Positions 43,521 through 52,105 of a stretch of 64,000 nucleotides of DNA are shown one piece after another (position 1 is the stretch's first letter; each line of letters starts with the position of its first letter). The translations under genes were made by a program, and so were the position numbers. The notes under the pieces are model-generated. The model was given only the letters and a program-made list of their open reading frames with translations, was not told the origin of the DNA and ran no database searches. The DNA is from Gaiella sp038230035. Lineage in GTDB: Bacteria; Actinomycetota; Thermoleophilia; Gaiellales; Gaiellaceae. Location: positions 1 through 64,000 of the forward strand of contig JBBRNX010000003.1 of NCBI GenBank assembly GCA_038230035.1, given 5' to 3'.

Positions 43521-44177
43521 ATGACGACCCTTCTACCTCGCTCGACCCTCAACGAGCAGGTCTACGACACGTTGCGGAGCCGTCTACTGAGGCGCGAGCC
43601 TGGAGCTGGCGCGAAGCTTTCGCTGCATGAGCTCGCGGCGGAGCTCGGCGTTTCGCGCAGCCCGGTGCATCACGCGCTCACGAGGCTCGTGTCCGAGGGC
43701 CTGCTCACCGTGCAGGCGCGTCGCGGCTACTACGTGACCCCGGTTACCCACGACGCCGTCGTCGAGGGCTACGACGTACGGCTTGCGCTGGAGCTGCACG
43801 CGGCGGAGGCGTCCGTCGGACGTCTAGACAGCGCGCAACTCGGCTGGTTCCGGCGGCTGTCGGACGCCACGGAGGCCTCGATCTCGCACGAGGAATGGGA
43901 CACCGCGAACGCGGCCTTCCACGAGTTCCAGATCGACGTCGTCGGCAACGACCTTCTGTCCCGGTTCTATCGCGAGCTAACGGTGAATCTGATGATGCAG
44001 GTGATCCGCGGAGGCAGGCTCGAAGGCGGCGAATACCTCATCACGGAGCACCGCGCGATCGTCGAAGGGTTCGAGCGCGGCGACCTGCCGGCCGCGCGAG
44101 CCGCGATCCGCACGCATATCGAGACGGGTCAGCGGATCGCGCTCGAAGCCATCGAGCGCGCCGGCGGCGTCTTGTAG
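43521..44177 (+). CDS. GntR-family regulator, FCD subfamily, copy 2
   Basis: 218-residue regulator with the winged helix LSLHELAAELGVSRSPVHHA and GYYVTPV, and an FCD domain (ELHAAEASVGRL, AFHEFQIDVVGN, EHRAIVEGFERGD, HIETGQRI). The stop codon lies inside hairpin repeat copy C. The mutase gene starts 41 bp downstream on the same strand, so the regulator may control branched-chain or propionate catabolism. Confidence 0.88.
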   Translation: MTTLLPRSTLNEQVYDTLRSRLLRREPGAGAKLSLHELAAELGVSRSPVHHALTRLVSEGLLTVQARRGYYVTPVTHDAVVEGYDVRLALELHAAEASVGRLDSAQLGWFRRLSDATEASISHEEWDTANAAFHEFQIDVVGNDLLSRFYRELTVNLMMQVIRGGRLEGGEYLITEHRAIVEGFERGDLPAARAAIRTHIETGQRIALEAIERAGGVL

Positions 44178-44197
44178 GGGCGAGGCTCACCTCGTCC
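44174..44197. repeat. Intergenic hairpin repeat, copy C
   Basis: GTAGGGGCGAGGC followed by TCACCTCGTCC. The TAG within its first four bases is the stop of the GntR gene. The stem is weaker than in copies A and B. Confidence 0.7.
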
Positions 44198-44218
44198 TCT
44201 CCGGCGTACGATGCGCCG

Positions 44219-45784
44219 GTGGATCGCCGCGAGACCGACTCCAAAATCGAGATCGCCCCGGTCTACGGCCCAGGCGACGCAGCTGGCTCCGTCGACCCAC
44301 CGGGTGAGTTCCCGTTTACGCGCGGGCCGTACCCGGACATGTATCGCGGACGCCCCTGGACGATCCGCCAGTACGCGGGCTTCGCATCGGCCGAGGAGAC
44401 GAACGAGCGCTTCCGCTACCTGCTCGACCGGGGACAGACGGGTCTCTCCGTGGCGTTCGACCTGCCGACGCAGCTCGGGTACGACTCCGACGACCCGGTC
44501 GCCGCCGGCGAGGTCGGAAGAACAGGCGTCGCGATCGACTCGCTCGCCGACATGGAGACCCTGCTCGCGGGGATCCCGCTTGACGAGGTGTCGACGTCGA
44601 TGACGATCAACGCGCCCGCGGCGCTGCTCCTCCTCCTGTACGAACTGGTGGCCGAAGACCAGGGCATCCCGGGCGCCGAGCTGCGCGGCACGGTGCAAAA
44701 CGACATCCTGAAGGAGTACGTCGCCCGCGGGAACTACATCTTCCCGCCGCGCCCGTCGATGCGGCTGACGACCGACCTGTTCGCCTACTGCGCCGACGCG
44801 TTGCCCGGATGGAACACGATCTCCATCTCCGGCTACCACATCCGGGAAGCCGGAGCGACCGCGGCGCAGGAGCTCGCGTTCACCCTCGCGAACGGGATCG
44901 CCTACTGCGAGGCGGCGATCGCGGCCGGACTTTCGGTCGACGATTTCGGCGCGCGGCTCTCGTTCTTCTTCAACGCCCACAACCACTTCTTCCAGGAGAT
45001 CGCGAAGTTCCGCGCAGCCCGGCGGTTGTGGGCGCAGATCATGCGCGACCGGCTCGGCGCGACAAACCCGCGGGCGCAGGCGCTCCGCTTCCACGCGCAG
45101 ACCGGCGGCTCGACACTGACCGCCCAGCAGCCGGAGAACAACGTCGTCCGCGTGGCGATCCAGGCCCTGGCCGCAGTGTGCGGCGGTGCCCAGTCGCTGC
45201 ACACGAACGGCTTCGACGAAGCGCTAGCCCTGCCGACCGAACGCTCGGCGCGAGTTGCGCTGCGAACGCAGCAGATCCTCGCGAACGAAGCGGGCGCGAC
45301 CGACACGGCCGACCCGCTCGGCGGCGCCTGGTTCATCGAGGCGCTCACGCTAGAGCTCGAGGAGAAAGCGCGAGAGCTGATCGGCCGGATCGACGACCTC
45401 GGCGGAGCCGTCGCCGCGATCGAGGCTGGCTGGATGCAAGGGCAGATCGAGGAAGCCGCATTCGCCTACACAGAGGGCGTCGAGTCCGGGGGGCGCGTCA
45501 TCGTCGGCGTGAACCGGTTCGTCGAGGAGGGTGCCGAGAACGTCGAGCTGCACCGCGTCGACCCCGAGGTCGAGCGCCGGCAGCGCGAGCGAACCGCAAC
45601 GGTTCGCGCAGAGCGGAACTCCACCGACGCGGCGGGCGCGCTCGCCGAGGTCCGACGTGTCGCAGAGACGGACGAGAACTTGCTCCCTTCACTGCGCGAA
45701 GCACTACGCGCCCGCTGCACGATCGGCGAGATCTGCGGCGAGCTGCGCCAACTCTGGGGAACGTACGACTCCCAGCGCGGGTAG
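44219..45784 (+). CDS. Methylmalonyl-CoA mutase large-subunit catalytic domain
   Basis: Acyl-CoA mutase of 521 residues from a GTG at 44219. It has FTRGPYPDMYRGRPWTIRQY, GLSVAFDLPTQLGYDSD, GTVQNDILKEY, GWNTISISGYHIREAGATAA and FHAQTGGSTLTAQQPENNVV. The C-terminal B12-binding domain (DxHxxG) is absent, so a separate small subunit encoded elsewhere is needed. Such split mutases include methylmalonyl-CoA and isobutyryl-CoA-type enzymes. The active-site Tyr context (TRGPYPDMY) favours methylmalonyl-CoA. Confidence 0.9.
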   Translation: MDRRETDSKIEIAPVYGPGDAAGSVDPPGEFPFTRGPYPDMYRGRPWTIRQYAGFASAEETNERFRYLLDRGQTGLSVAFDLPTQLGYDSDDPVAAGEVGRTGVAIDSLADMETLLAGIPLDEVSTSMTINAPAALLLLLYELVAEDQGIPGAELRGTVQNDILKEYVARGNYIFPPRPSMRLTTDLFAYCADALPGWNTISISGYHIREAGATAAQELAFTLANGIAYCEAAIAAGLSVDDFGARLSFFFNAHNHFFQEIAKFRAARRLWAQIMRDRLGATNPRAQALRFHAQTGGSTLTAQQPENNVVRVAIQALAAVCGGAQSLHTNGFDEALALPTERSARVALRTQQILANEAGATDTADPLGGAWFIEALTLELEEKARELIGRIDDLGGAVAAIEAGWMQGQIEEAAFAYTEGVESGGRVIVGVNRFVEEGAENVELHRVDPEVERRQRERTATVRAERNSTDAAGALAEVRRVAETDENLLPSLREALRARCTIGEICGELRQLWGTYDSQRG

Positions 45785-45792
45785 CGGCTGAT

Positions 45793-46806
45793 ATGCGAAT
45801 TCTGCTCGTCTCGCAGATGTATCCCGGAGCGGCCGATCCCGACCTGGGCGCGTTCGTCGCGGATCTGGAGCGTGAGCTCGTCGCACGCGGCCACGAGCTC
45901 GAGCGGGCCGTGGTGTCGCGGCGCGCCGGCGGGCGCCGACGCCACATAACGCTTGTACGCGACACGTTCCGCGCCTCACGGCGATTCCGGCCGGATGTTG
46001 TCTATGCGCACTTCCTCGTGCCGGCCGGACTCATCGCTGCCGTCATGACGCGCGCGCCTCTGGTCGTCACCGCTCACGGCCAGGACGTCGAGAACGCAAG
46101 AGCCGGCAGGTTCGTGCGTGCAGCGACGCGCATTGTCGTCCGCCGAGCGACGACGGTTGTTGCTGTGTCAGGCTGGCTCCGACACCGACTCGAAGAGGTC
46201 GTGCCGGCTGCGCGCGGTAAGACCGAGGTCGTTGACTGCGGCGTCGACCGCGAGCGCTTCACACCACGCGATCAAGCTGCCGCTCGCGCGACGGTCGGCT
46301 GGGATCCGGACGGCCCAGCCTTCCTCTGTGTCGGCTCCCTTACCGGGCGCAAGAACGTGCTCCGCCTCGCGCGGGCCTTCGAGCGCCTCGACTCTGGCGG
46401 GCTTGTCTTCGTCGGTGACGGACCGCTCCGCGCCGAGCTCGAAGACCGTCCCGGAATCCGCCTCGTCGGCACGGTGGCCCACGACAAGGTCCCCGACTGG
46501 ATCGCCGCCTGCGACGTCCTCTGCCAGCCAAGCCTCGCCGAGCCGTTCGGCCTCGCCACCCTCGAGGCGCTCGCCTGCGGTCGCCCCGTCGTCGCCACCG
46601 CGATCGGCGGTCCAACCGAGTTCGTCTCGGCTGAAGCCGGCGTCCTCGTCGACCCGAACGACGACGATGCGATCCTCGCGGCGCTCGTGGCGGCAGCCGA
46701 GCTACTCCGGCCGAATGCAGCGGGAATCGAAGCCGCGCGCGCTCACGACATCAAGACGCAAGCGGCCCGGATCGAGGACCTCCTCATCCGGGCCGCCCGC
46801 ATCTGA
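45793..46806 (+). CDS. Glycosyltransferase family 4 protein
   Basis: GT-B retaining glycosyltransferase of 337 residues from the ATG at 45793. The acceptor-side N-terminus is MRILLVSQMYPGAADPD. The donor domain has VGSLTGRKNVLRLARAFE and the EX7E motif in EPFGLATLEALACGRPVVAT. No signal peptide. It follows the mutase by 8 bp. Probable roles are cell-envelope or compatible-solute glycan synthesis, and the substrate is unknown. Confidence 0.9.
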   Translation: MRILLVSQMYPGAADPDLGAFVADLERELVARGHELERAVVSRRAGGRRRHITLVRDTFRASRRFRPDVVYAHFLVPAGLIAAVMTRAPLVVTAHGQDVENARAGRFVRAATRIVVRRATTVVAVSGWLRHRLEEVVPAARGKTEVVDCGVDRERFTPRDQAAARATVGWDPDGPAFLCVGSLTGRKNVLRLARAFERLDSGGLVFVGDGPLRAELEDRPGIRLVGTVAHDKVPDWIAACDVLCQPSLAEPFGLATLEALACGRPVVATAIGGPTEFVSAEAGVLVDPNDDDAILAALVAAAELLRPNAAGIEAARAHDIKTQAARIEDLLIRAARI

Positions 46807-46815
46807 GTCCTGAAG

Positions 46816-47511
46816 CTATGCCCCGTCGGGCGCCGCCGTCTCGCCACGAACGTTTAGCTCGCCCTTCGCAACAACGGTGTGGATGAGCCAGCCGATCACG
46901 GCACCGGCAAGCGGGCCGACGACGTAGACCCAGAAACCAGTCCACTGGTGACCAACCAGCGCGGGAGCGAAGCTCCGAGCCGGGTTGACCGATGAGCCGC
47001 TGAACGGTATCGCCGCCAGGTGGATCGCGACCAATGTCAACGGAATGGAAATCAGAGCACTCCCGGAGAAACGCGACGTCTTCGTCGATTGCAGGATGAC
47101 GAGCACGAAGATCGCCGTCAGTGCGATCTCGAGCACGAGAGCCACCTTCGTCGACGAGTGCACCGTCGCCGTGTTCGCAACGTCCTGCTTCGTAAACGCG
47201 AGGAGAACAACGAGCGACGCCAGAACTGCGCCGATGATCTGGGAGGCCCAATAGCTCACGAGGTCGGCCGCGGCAAGGCGTCGGTCGAGGAACAGCGCGA
47301 GCGACACGGCCGGGTTGAAGTGGCCGCCCGACACTTCGCCGAACGCATACAGCCCGGCAAGGAGGGCGAGCCCGAAGGCAAACGCGATGATGACCTGGCT
47401 GGCGGCTCCCTGATCGGGCGACTTGAAAACACCGACGACGGCGAGGCTGCCGACGAAGACAAGCGTGAACGTGCCGAAGACCTCGGCCAGGTATTTCTGC
47501 CAGTCCTTCAT
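46816..47511 (-). CDS. Aquaporin/MIP family channel
   Basis: Six-helix water or glycerol channel of 231 residues. Both NPA boxes are intact: SGGHFNPAVSLALF and SSVNPARSFAPAL. The residues around them (small residues with HWT-type surroundings QWTGFWVYVVGP) favour an AqpZ-like water channel over GlpF. The ATG at 47511 has GGAG 6 bp upstream. It converges with the glycosyltransferase gene. Confidence 0.93.
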   Translation of the reverse strand: MKDWQKYLAEVFGTFTLVFVGSLAVVGVFKSPDQGAASQVIIAFAFGLALLAGLYAFGEVSGGHFNPAVSLALFLDRRLAAADLVSYWASQIIGAVLASLVVLLAFTKQDVANTATVHSSTKVALVLEIALTAIFVLVILQSTKTSRFSGSALISIPLTLVAIHLAAIPFSGSSVNPARSFAPALVGHQWTGFWVYVVGPLAGAVIGWLIHTVVAKGELNVRGETAAPDGA

Positions 47512-47576
47512 GAAGGCTCCTTGTGTGGTCGGGTCAGGCAGCAGGCCGTGTGGCCGGACCAATCATGCAACGCGTA

Positions 47577-47801
47577 TCAGACGGACGAGTCCGAGGACGA
47601 TGCCGCGAGTTGATCGAGATCGGCCAAGCGCAGCTCGACGAGTGGCCGCACCGCCTCCTCGATACCGGCCTCGCGCGCGACGGCGAGGGCCTGCTCGTAA
47701 CTCTCGCGTGCCTTCTCGGGCGCGACGCCCTGCTTCAGACGGTTGTCTCCGGTCACCAGCAGCCGCTGGATCTTCGCCCTCGCCTCATCGCCAGCAGCCA
47801 T
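47577..47801 (-). CDS. Small TPR-like protein
   Basis: Unrecognised 74-residue helical protein. EKARESYEQALAVAREAGIE looks like a single tetratricopeptide repeat, with helices before and after it. Ends in a Ser-rich tail. It is divergent from secG across 35 bp. Function unknown. Confidence 0.6.
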   Translation of the reverse strand: MAAGDEARAKIQRLLVTGDNRLKQGVAPEKARESYEQALAVAREAGIEEAVRPLVELRLADLDQLAASSSDSSV

Positions 47802-47836
47802 GCGGTCGAGGCTACCGCACCCGGGACGCTGGTACC

Positions 47837-48091
47837 ATGCCGGCCGCCATGATCGTCGCTTTCAACCTCGTCGTGTCGACCTCGGCCGTACTCCAGGTCA
47901 TTCTCGCAACGCTCGTGATCGCGCTCATCCTCGCGCACTCGGGTCGGGATGCCGGGTTCGGCGGTATCGGCTTCACGCCGGCCTCGCAGGGCGGGCAGCA
48001 CGTCGTTGAGCGGAACCTGACGCGGATCACGGTCGCCGTCGCGGTCCTCTTCGGGATCAACACGGTCATCCTTTACAGACTCCTCGCCTGA
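47837..48091 (+). CDS. secG: Preprotein translocase subunit SecG
   Basis: Small membrane component of the SecYEG channel, 84 residues from the ATG at 47837 (another ATG at 47849). Two hydrophobic helices (LQVILATLVIALILAHSG and ITVAVAVLFGINTVILYRLL) flank the loop GFGGIGFTPASQGGQHVVER, ending in the conserved ERNL-RIT. The tRNA-Leu gene follows at 42 bp, a common arrangement. Confidence 0.88.
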   Translation: MPAAMIVAFNLVVSTSAVLQVILATLVIALILAHSGRDAGFGGIGFTPASQGGQHVVERNLTRITVAVAVLFGINTVILYRLLA

Positions 48092-48094
48092 CAA

Positions 48095-48123
48095 TTCCCG
48101 GCGCGGGGGTGCGACGCTACAAT
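48095..48123 (+). promoter_or_regulatory. tRNA-Leu promoter candidate
   Basis: A good -10 (TACAAT, 48118-48123) lies 10 bp before the mature tRNA 5' end. TTCCCG (48095-48100) is a poor -35 at 17-bp spacing. Confidence 0.5.
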
Positions 48124-48133
48124 GCGCCGCTGC

Positions 48134-48217
<84 letters not shown>

Positions 48218-48221
48218 TAGC

Positions 48222-48247
48222 GAAACGGGCCCTTCGGGGCCTGTTTC
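48222..48247 (+). terminator. tRNA-Leu terminator with TTCG tetraloop
   Basis: GAAACGGGCCC and GGGCCTGTTTC pair over 11 bp (one G-T) around the loop TTCG. It starts 5 bp after the tRNA 3' end. Confidence 0.8.
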
Positions 48248-48296
48248 ATATGCGCTGCCAATTGACGCCGTCCGGCAGGAGGGTTACCTTTCACGG

Positions 48297-48310
48297 CGAA
48301 CATACGTTCG
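48297..48310. promoter_or_regulatory. LexA (SOS) box
   Basis: CGAACATACGTTCG is a perfect match to the Gram-positive/actinobacterial SOS consensus CGAAC-N4-GTTCG. It lies 28 bp before the lexA start, indicating autorepression. Confidence 0.92.
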
Positions 48311-48338
48311 TCAACGGAACCTCAACCTGGGAGACGGC

Positions 48339-48968
48339 ATGCTGACCGCACGGCAACAGGAGATCTGGCAATTCCTCGTCGAGTACACGGACGGTCACGG
48401 CTATCCGCCGACGGTCCGCGAGATCGGCGAGGCAGTCGGCCTCGCGTCGCCATCGACGGTGCATGCGCATCTTGCGAACCTCGAGCGCGTCGGCCTGCTG
48501 AAGCGCGACCCGTCGAAGCCGCGCGCACTCGACCTGATCGGGCACCGAGCTACGTCAACTGCGCCTCCGGTCGTCGATGAGATCCCGCGCCTGCCGCTGC
48601 TCGGCCAGATTGCAGCCGGTGCACCGCTGCTCGCCGAGGAGAACGTCGAAGACCGCATCGCGGTGCCGGAGCCGCTCGGTCGTAACGCCGACTTCCTGCT
48701 CAACGTGCGTGGCGACTCGATGATCGAAGCGGGCATCCTCGATGGCGACACACTCGTCGTCAGGAAGCAGGAGGACGCGGCCAACGGCGACGTTGTCGTG
48801 GCGCTCGTCGGCGACGACGAGAGCGCCAACGAGGCAACCGTGAAGACGTTCTACCGTGAGAGCGGCCGCATCAGGCTGCAGCCGGAGAACAGCGCGCTCG
48901 AACCGATCTACGCCGACCACGTCCAAGTGCTCGGCAAGGTCGTGGGGGTGTTCAGGAGCCTCCGATGA
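48339..48968 (+). CDS. lexA: LexA repressor
   Basis: SOS master repressor of 209 residues from the ATG at 48339, preceded by GGGAGA. The winged HTH is YPPTVREIGEAVGLASPSTV. The self-cleavage domain has the site LLGQIAAGAPLLA (Ala-Gly bond), the catalytic Ser in VRGDSMIEAGILDGD and the catalytic Lys in NEATVKTFYRE. A SOS box is in its promoter. A small zinc-ribbon gene and rnpB follow. Confidence 0.96.
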   Translation: MLTARQQEIWQFLVEYTDGHGYPPTVREIGEAVGLASPSTVHAHLANLERVGLLKRDPSKPRALDLIGHRATSTAPPVVDEIPRLPLLGQIAAGAPLLAEENVEDRIAVPEPLGRNADFLLNVRGDSMIEAGILDGDTLVVRKQEDAANGDVVVALVGDDESANEATVKTFYRESGRIRLQPENSALEPIYADHVQVLGKVVGVFRSLR

Positions 48969-48990
48969 GCGTTCAACCGGAGGTTGACCA

Positions 48991-49178
48991 ATGAGCATTA
49001 CGTTCCTTGCCCGCACGCTCGACCAGGAGCTCCTCGCCCTCGTCCGGGGTGCGAGCCTCGAGTGCCTCGTCTGCGGCGAGTTCGTCCTCCATCTCCGGGG
49101 CGTCCTGGCCTGTCCGGAATGCCAGTCGTTGCTCGCCGAAGGTGGCGAGATCCCCGAGGTCGAGCTACCGTCGGTGCT

Positions 49179-49191
<13 letters not shown>
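48991..49191 (+). CDS. Small zinc-ribbon protein
   Basis: 66 residues with one zinc ribbon (CLVCGEF ... CPECQSLL) between an N-terminal helix and an acidic tail. The ATG at 48991 has CCGGAGG at 7-bp spacing, 22 bp after lexA. Its last 13 bases lie in the P1 helix of RNase P RNA, whose promoter must therefore lie inside this gene. Function unknown. Confidence 0.68.
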
Positions 49192-49520
<329 letters not shown>

Positions 49521-49525
49521 TAAAG

Positions 49526-49549
49526 AAAACCCCGCACTCGCGGGGTTTT
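49526..49549. terminator. rnpB terminator, bidirectional
   Basis: AAAACCCCGC and GCGGGGTTTT pair over 10 bp with a 4-nt loop. The A-tract and T-tract flank the stem, so it can also end the minus-strand VOC gene transcript from 49593. Confidence 0.92.
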
Positions 49550-49592
49550 CCATCTCAACGCCGCGTGGATCCTACGCGGAACTCCGGCGTGG

Positions 49593-49949
49593 CTACCCTG
49601 CCGAGCTGTCCGACTGCCAGAGGTGGAACGCGTTGCCCTCACTGTCCTTGCACGACGCGAACCAGCCGTGCGTCGGCACCGGCGTCTTGTCGCCCGCCTC
49701 GCCGCCGAGCTCGCGCACCTTGGCGGTCGACGCGTCGATGTCCTCGGTGTCGAAGTAGAAGTTCGGGTGCCCTATGTCCTCCGACTCCATCAACGCGGCG
49801 CCTGATCCTTCGGTCACCTGCGCCATCCGGTAGTCCATCCCCGGCATACCCGAATCCTGGAAGTCCCATCCGAAGAGCCCGCCCCAAAACCGTTGCGCGC
49901 GATCGACGTCTGTGGACGGAAACTCCACGTGCACTACCTGGCCGGCCAT
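49593..49949 (-). CDS. VOC-family (glyoxalase/bleomycin-resistance fold) protein
   Basis: 118-residue single-repeat VOC protein: VVHVEFPSTDVDRAQRFWGG at the N-terminus, FGWDFQDSGMPGMDY, then PNFYFDTEDIDASTAKVREL and FASCKDSEGNAFHLWQ. His8 and a late Glu/His pair could bind metal. Such proteins range from dioxygenases to antibiotic-binding proteins, and the substrate is unknown. Confidence 0.85.
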   Translation of the reverse strand: MAGQVVHVEFPSTDVDRAQRFWGGLFGWDFQDSGMPGMDYRMAQVTEGSGAALMESEDIGHPNFYFDTEDIDASTAKVRELGGEAGDKTPVPTHGWFASCKDSEGNAFHLWQSDSSAG

Positions 49950-50038
49950 CTCTCCTCCTTATGCAGCGATTGGGTCGGCTCGATTCTTGCACGGGATCGA
50001 GGTTGAGCCCCGATTCGCGTACAGCGCTGAACCTGCGC

Positions 50039-51418
50039 CTAGCCGCGAAGCGTCACCTCGAGCGCCGTTCCGCGACCGGGCGCCGTCAGCAGCCGGAAAC
50101 CGCCTTCGATCGCTGTTGCTCGGCGGCGGATGTTCTGCAAACCCTGCCCCGCCCCTGGATCGCCGTCCTCGAAGCCTCGCCCGTCGTCCTCGACCCGCAC
50201 CACGCGCCGCCCCGAACGACGGCCGATCGTGACATGCGCCCGCTGAGCGCCTGCATGCCGACGGACGTTCGCAAGACCCTCCTGCACGATCCGGAAGATC
50301 TCGATCTGCTCGTCCGGAGCCAGCAAGACCGCGGGATCGATTTCGAGCTCGACGTCGAGCTCCCCGTCGGCGGTAAGAAACTCGACGTACCGTCGTAGGC
50401 CTGCGTCGAACGGCGCTGTCCCGCTAGCCGAGGACAGCGCTAGCACCGCGAACCGAGCCTCCTGCTGTGCAGCGAGAGCCGCAACCTTCATCCGCGGCAG
50501 CAGCTCTTCGAGCGACGCGCCGGACTCGAGCATGCTGATCTGCGTCGAGAGGGCAAACAGATACTGCGCAAGGCCGTCGTGGATCTCGCGCGCGACGCGC
50601 GCACGCTCATCCGCGACGGCGCGACCAAACTCAGCCTCGCTGATCGCACGCCAGACCCCGACGAGAAGCACACCGTACGAGAGCAACCGCAGGAAATCTC
50701 CTGGCAAGACGTAGCGGTTGGAGAGAACGGGCGAGACGACGTAGTGCAGCTCTGCGAAGAGGGTCAGGGTCAGGGCCAGCGTCAGCCAGCTGTCGAGGTC
50801 CCGCCCGTGACGTCGATAACGGAGCCCGAAGCCGACAACCGCAACGACGCCGAGCAGAGCAAGCGCCGCGAACATCGCGGTCAGCGACGGGGTTCGGCTG
50901 CCGTCGATCGAGGTGAGCCGGACCGGGTCGAAGGCTCGAACGAGGAGCCAGCAGAGTACGAGAGCAGCGCCCGTCGCGATGCCCGCGCCCGCGAGGACCT
51001 GACTTCGCGAACCCACGCGGCGACTCACGAACGGGGCCACTGCGATCGCAACCGCAGCAACGAGCTGCGCCGCCAGCACCGACCAGGTGTCCCGCACATC
51101 GAGCTGACCGTTGGCGAGCGTGGGGGCAACACCGAAGACGAGCGTGCCGAGCCCGGTTGCGACGAAACTGCAGGCAAGAAGCACATCGAGCCCACGCCCT
51201 TCGACAAGGAACCGGATCGCCGCGAGGATCGCGACGATGGTGGCGCAGACCGCGACCGTCGTGTCCAGCGCAAGGCGCGCCTCCGGAAGCGCGTAGCCAC
51301 GGAGGGACGACGTCAGCGTGAAGTAGGCGATCGCGCCGCCGAGCAGACCGACGAGAACCAGCTCGCCAATCAGCCAGGAACGATACGCCTCGGCTCTCGA
51401 CGGATTCGGCGTCTGCAC
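50039..51418 (-). CDS. Sensor histidine kinase (HisKA_3) with multi-helix membrane domain
   Basis: 459 residues from a GTG at 51418. The first 290 residues hold about eight hydrophobic helices, as in MASE-like sensory regions. The DHp box is RVAREIHDGLAQYLFALSTQ (phospho-His in IHDG). The ATPase domain has EGLANVRRHAGAQ, VEDDGRGFEDG and GQGLQNIRRRATAIEGG. It is divergent from its probable partner regulator at 51461, with a 42-bp gap that holds a perfect inverted repeat. Confidence 0.88.
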   Translation of the reverse strand: MQTPNPSRAEAYRSWLIGELVLVGLLGGAIAYFTLTSSLRGYALPEARLALDTTVAVCATIVAILAAIRFLVEGRGLDVLLACSFVATGLGTLVFGVAPTLANGQLDVRDTWSVLAAQLVAAVAIAVAPFVSRRVGSRSQVLAGAGIATGAALVLCWLLVRAFDPVRLTSIDGSRTPSLTAMFAALALLGVVAVVGFGLRYRRHGRDLDSWLTLALTLTLFAELHYVVSPVLSNRYVLPGDFLRLLSYGVLLVGVWRAISEAEFGRAVADERARVAREIHDGLAQYLFALSTQISMLESGASLEELLPRMKVAALAAQQEARFAVLALSSASGTAPFDAGLRRYVEFLTADGELDVELEIDPAVLLAPDEQIEIFRIVQEGLANVRRHAGAQRAHVTIGRRSGRRVVRVEDDGRGFEDGDPGAGQGLQNIRRRATAIEGGFRLLTAPGRGTALEVTLRG

Positions 51419-51424
51419 GTCACT

Positions 51425-51454
51425 CTCATCGGCAGGCCGCTTCCTGCCGATGAG
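51425..51454. promoter_or_regulatory. 12-bp inverted repeat between divergent kinase and regulator
   Basis: CTCATCGGCAGG and CCTGCCGATGAG are perfect arms around a 6-nt centre. They fill most of the 42-bp gap between two divergent start codons. The repeat may be the operator of the response regulator, or an RNA stem ending 6 nt before its GTG. Confidence 0.55.
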
Positions 51455-51460
51455 TGGCTC

Positions 51461-52105
51461 GTGCAGGAACGCGTGCTTATCGTCGACGACCACCCGCTGA
51501 CCCGCGAGGCGCTCGCCTCCCTTCTCGCCCAGCACGAATTTGACGTTGTCGGCCAGGCGAGCGGTGGAGCCGAGGCGATCACACTCGCCCGCGAGCTCCA
51601 ACCGGATCTCGTGCTCCTCGATCTGACGATGCCCGAGATGGACGGCCTCTCCGCGCTCCCGCGCGTCCGAGATGCCGCGCCTGACGCAGAGGTCGTCATC
51701 CTGACCGCCTCCGGAACCGAGGAGAACCTGCTGTCGGCGATCCGGGCAGGCGCTGCCGGCTACCTCCTCAAGAGCGAGCCGCCAGAGCGAATCGCCGAGT
51801 TCCTCCGCAGCGTCGCAGGAGGCGAAGCGGCTCTCTCAGGGTCAATCGCCCGCCGGCTCCTGGAGCGCGTCCGCGAAGGGGGGCGGCTCGGCGGCGGCGT
51901 CCCAGAAACCATCGCCAATCGGCTCTCCGCACGCGAGCTGGAGGTTCTCCTGTTGCTCGACGAGCACCTGGGCACCGACGAGATCGCAACACGACTCTTC
52001 ATTTCGGAGCACACAGTCCGCTCCCACGTGAAGAGTTTGATGCGCAAGCTCGGTGTCTCGTCACGCCGCGAGGCGCTCGAACGACTCGCTACGGCTCGCG
52101 GCTAG
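51461..52105 (+). CDS. Response regulator, NarL/FixJ family, copy 2
   Basis: 214 residues from a GTG at 51461. Receiver: VLIVDDHPLTREAL, the phospho-acceptor in LVLLDLTMPEMDG, VVILTAS and YLLKSEPPE (Lys). HTH: LSARELEVLLLLDEHLGTDE, then SEHTVRSHVKSLMRKLGV. It pairs with the divergent kinase. The open frame extends upstream over the kinase gene, but that part is shadow. Confidence 0.9.
   Translation: MQERVLIVDDHPLTREALASLLAQHEFDVVGQASGGAEAITLARELQPDLVLLDLTMPEMDGLSALPRVRDAAPDAEVVILTASGTEENLLSAIRAGAAGYLLKSEPPERIAEFLRSVAGGEAALSGSIARRLLERVREGGRLGGGVPETIANRLSARELEVLLLLDEHLGTDEIATRLFISEHTVRSHVKSLMRKLGVSSRREALERLATARG

Noticed and set aside
50579..51460. N-terminal extension of the second response regulator
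   Set aside because: Antisense to the histidine kinase. The receiver domain begins right after the GTG at 51461.
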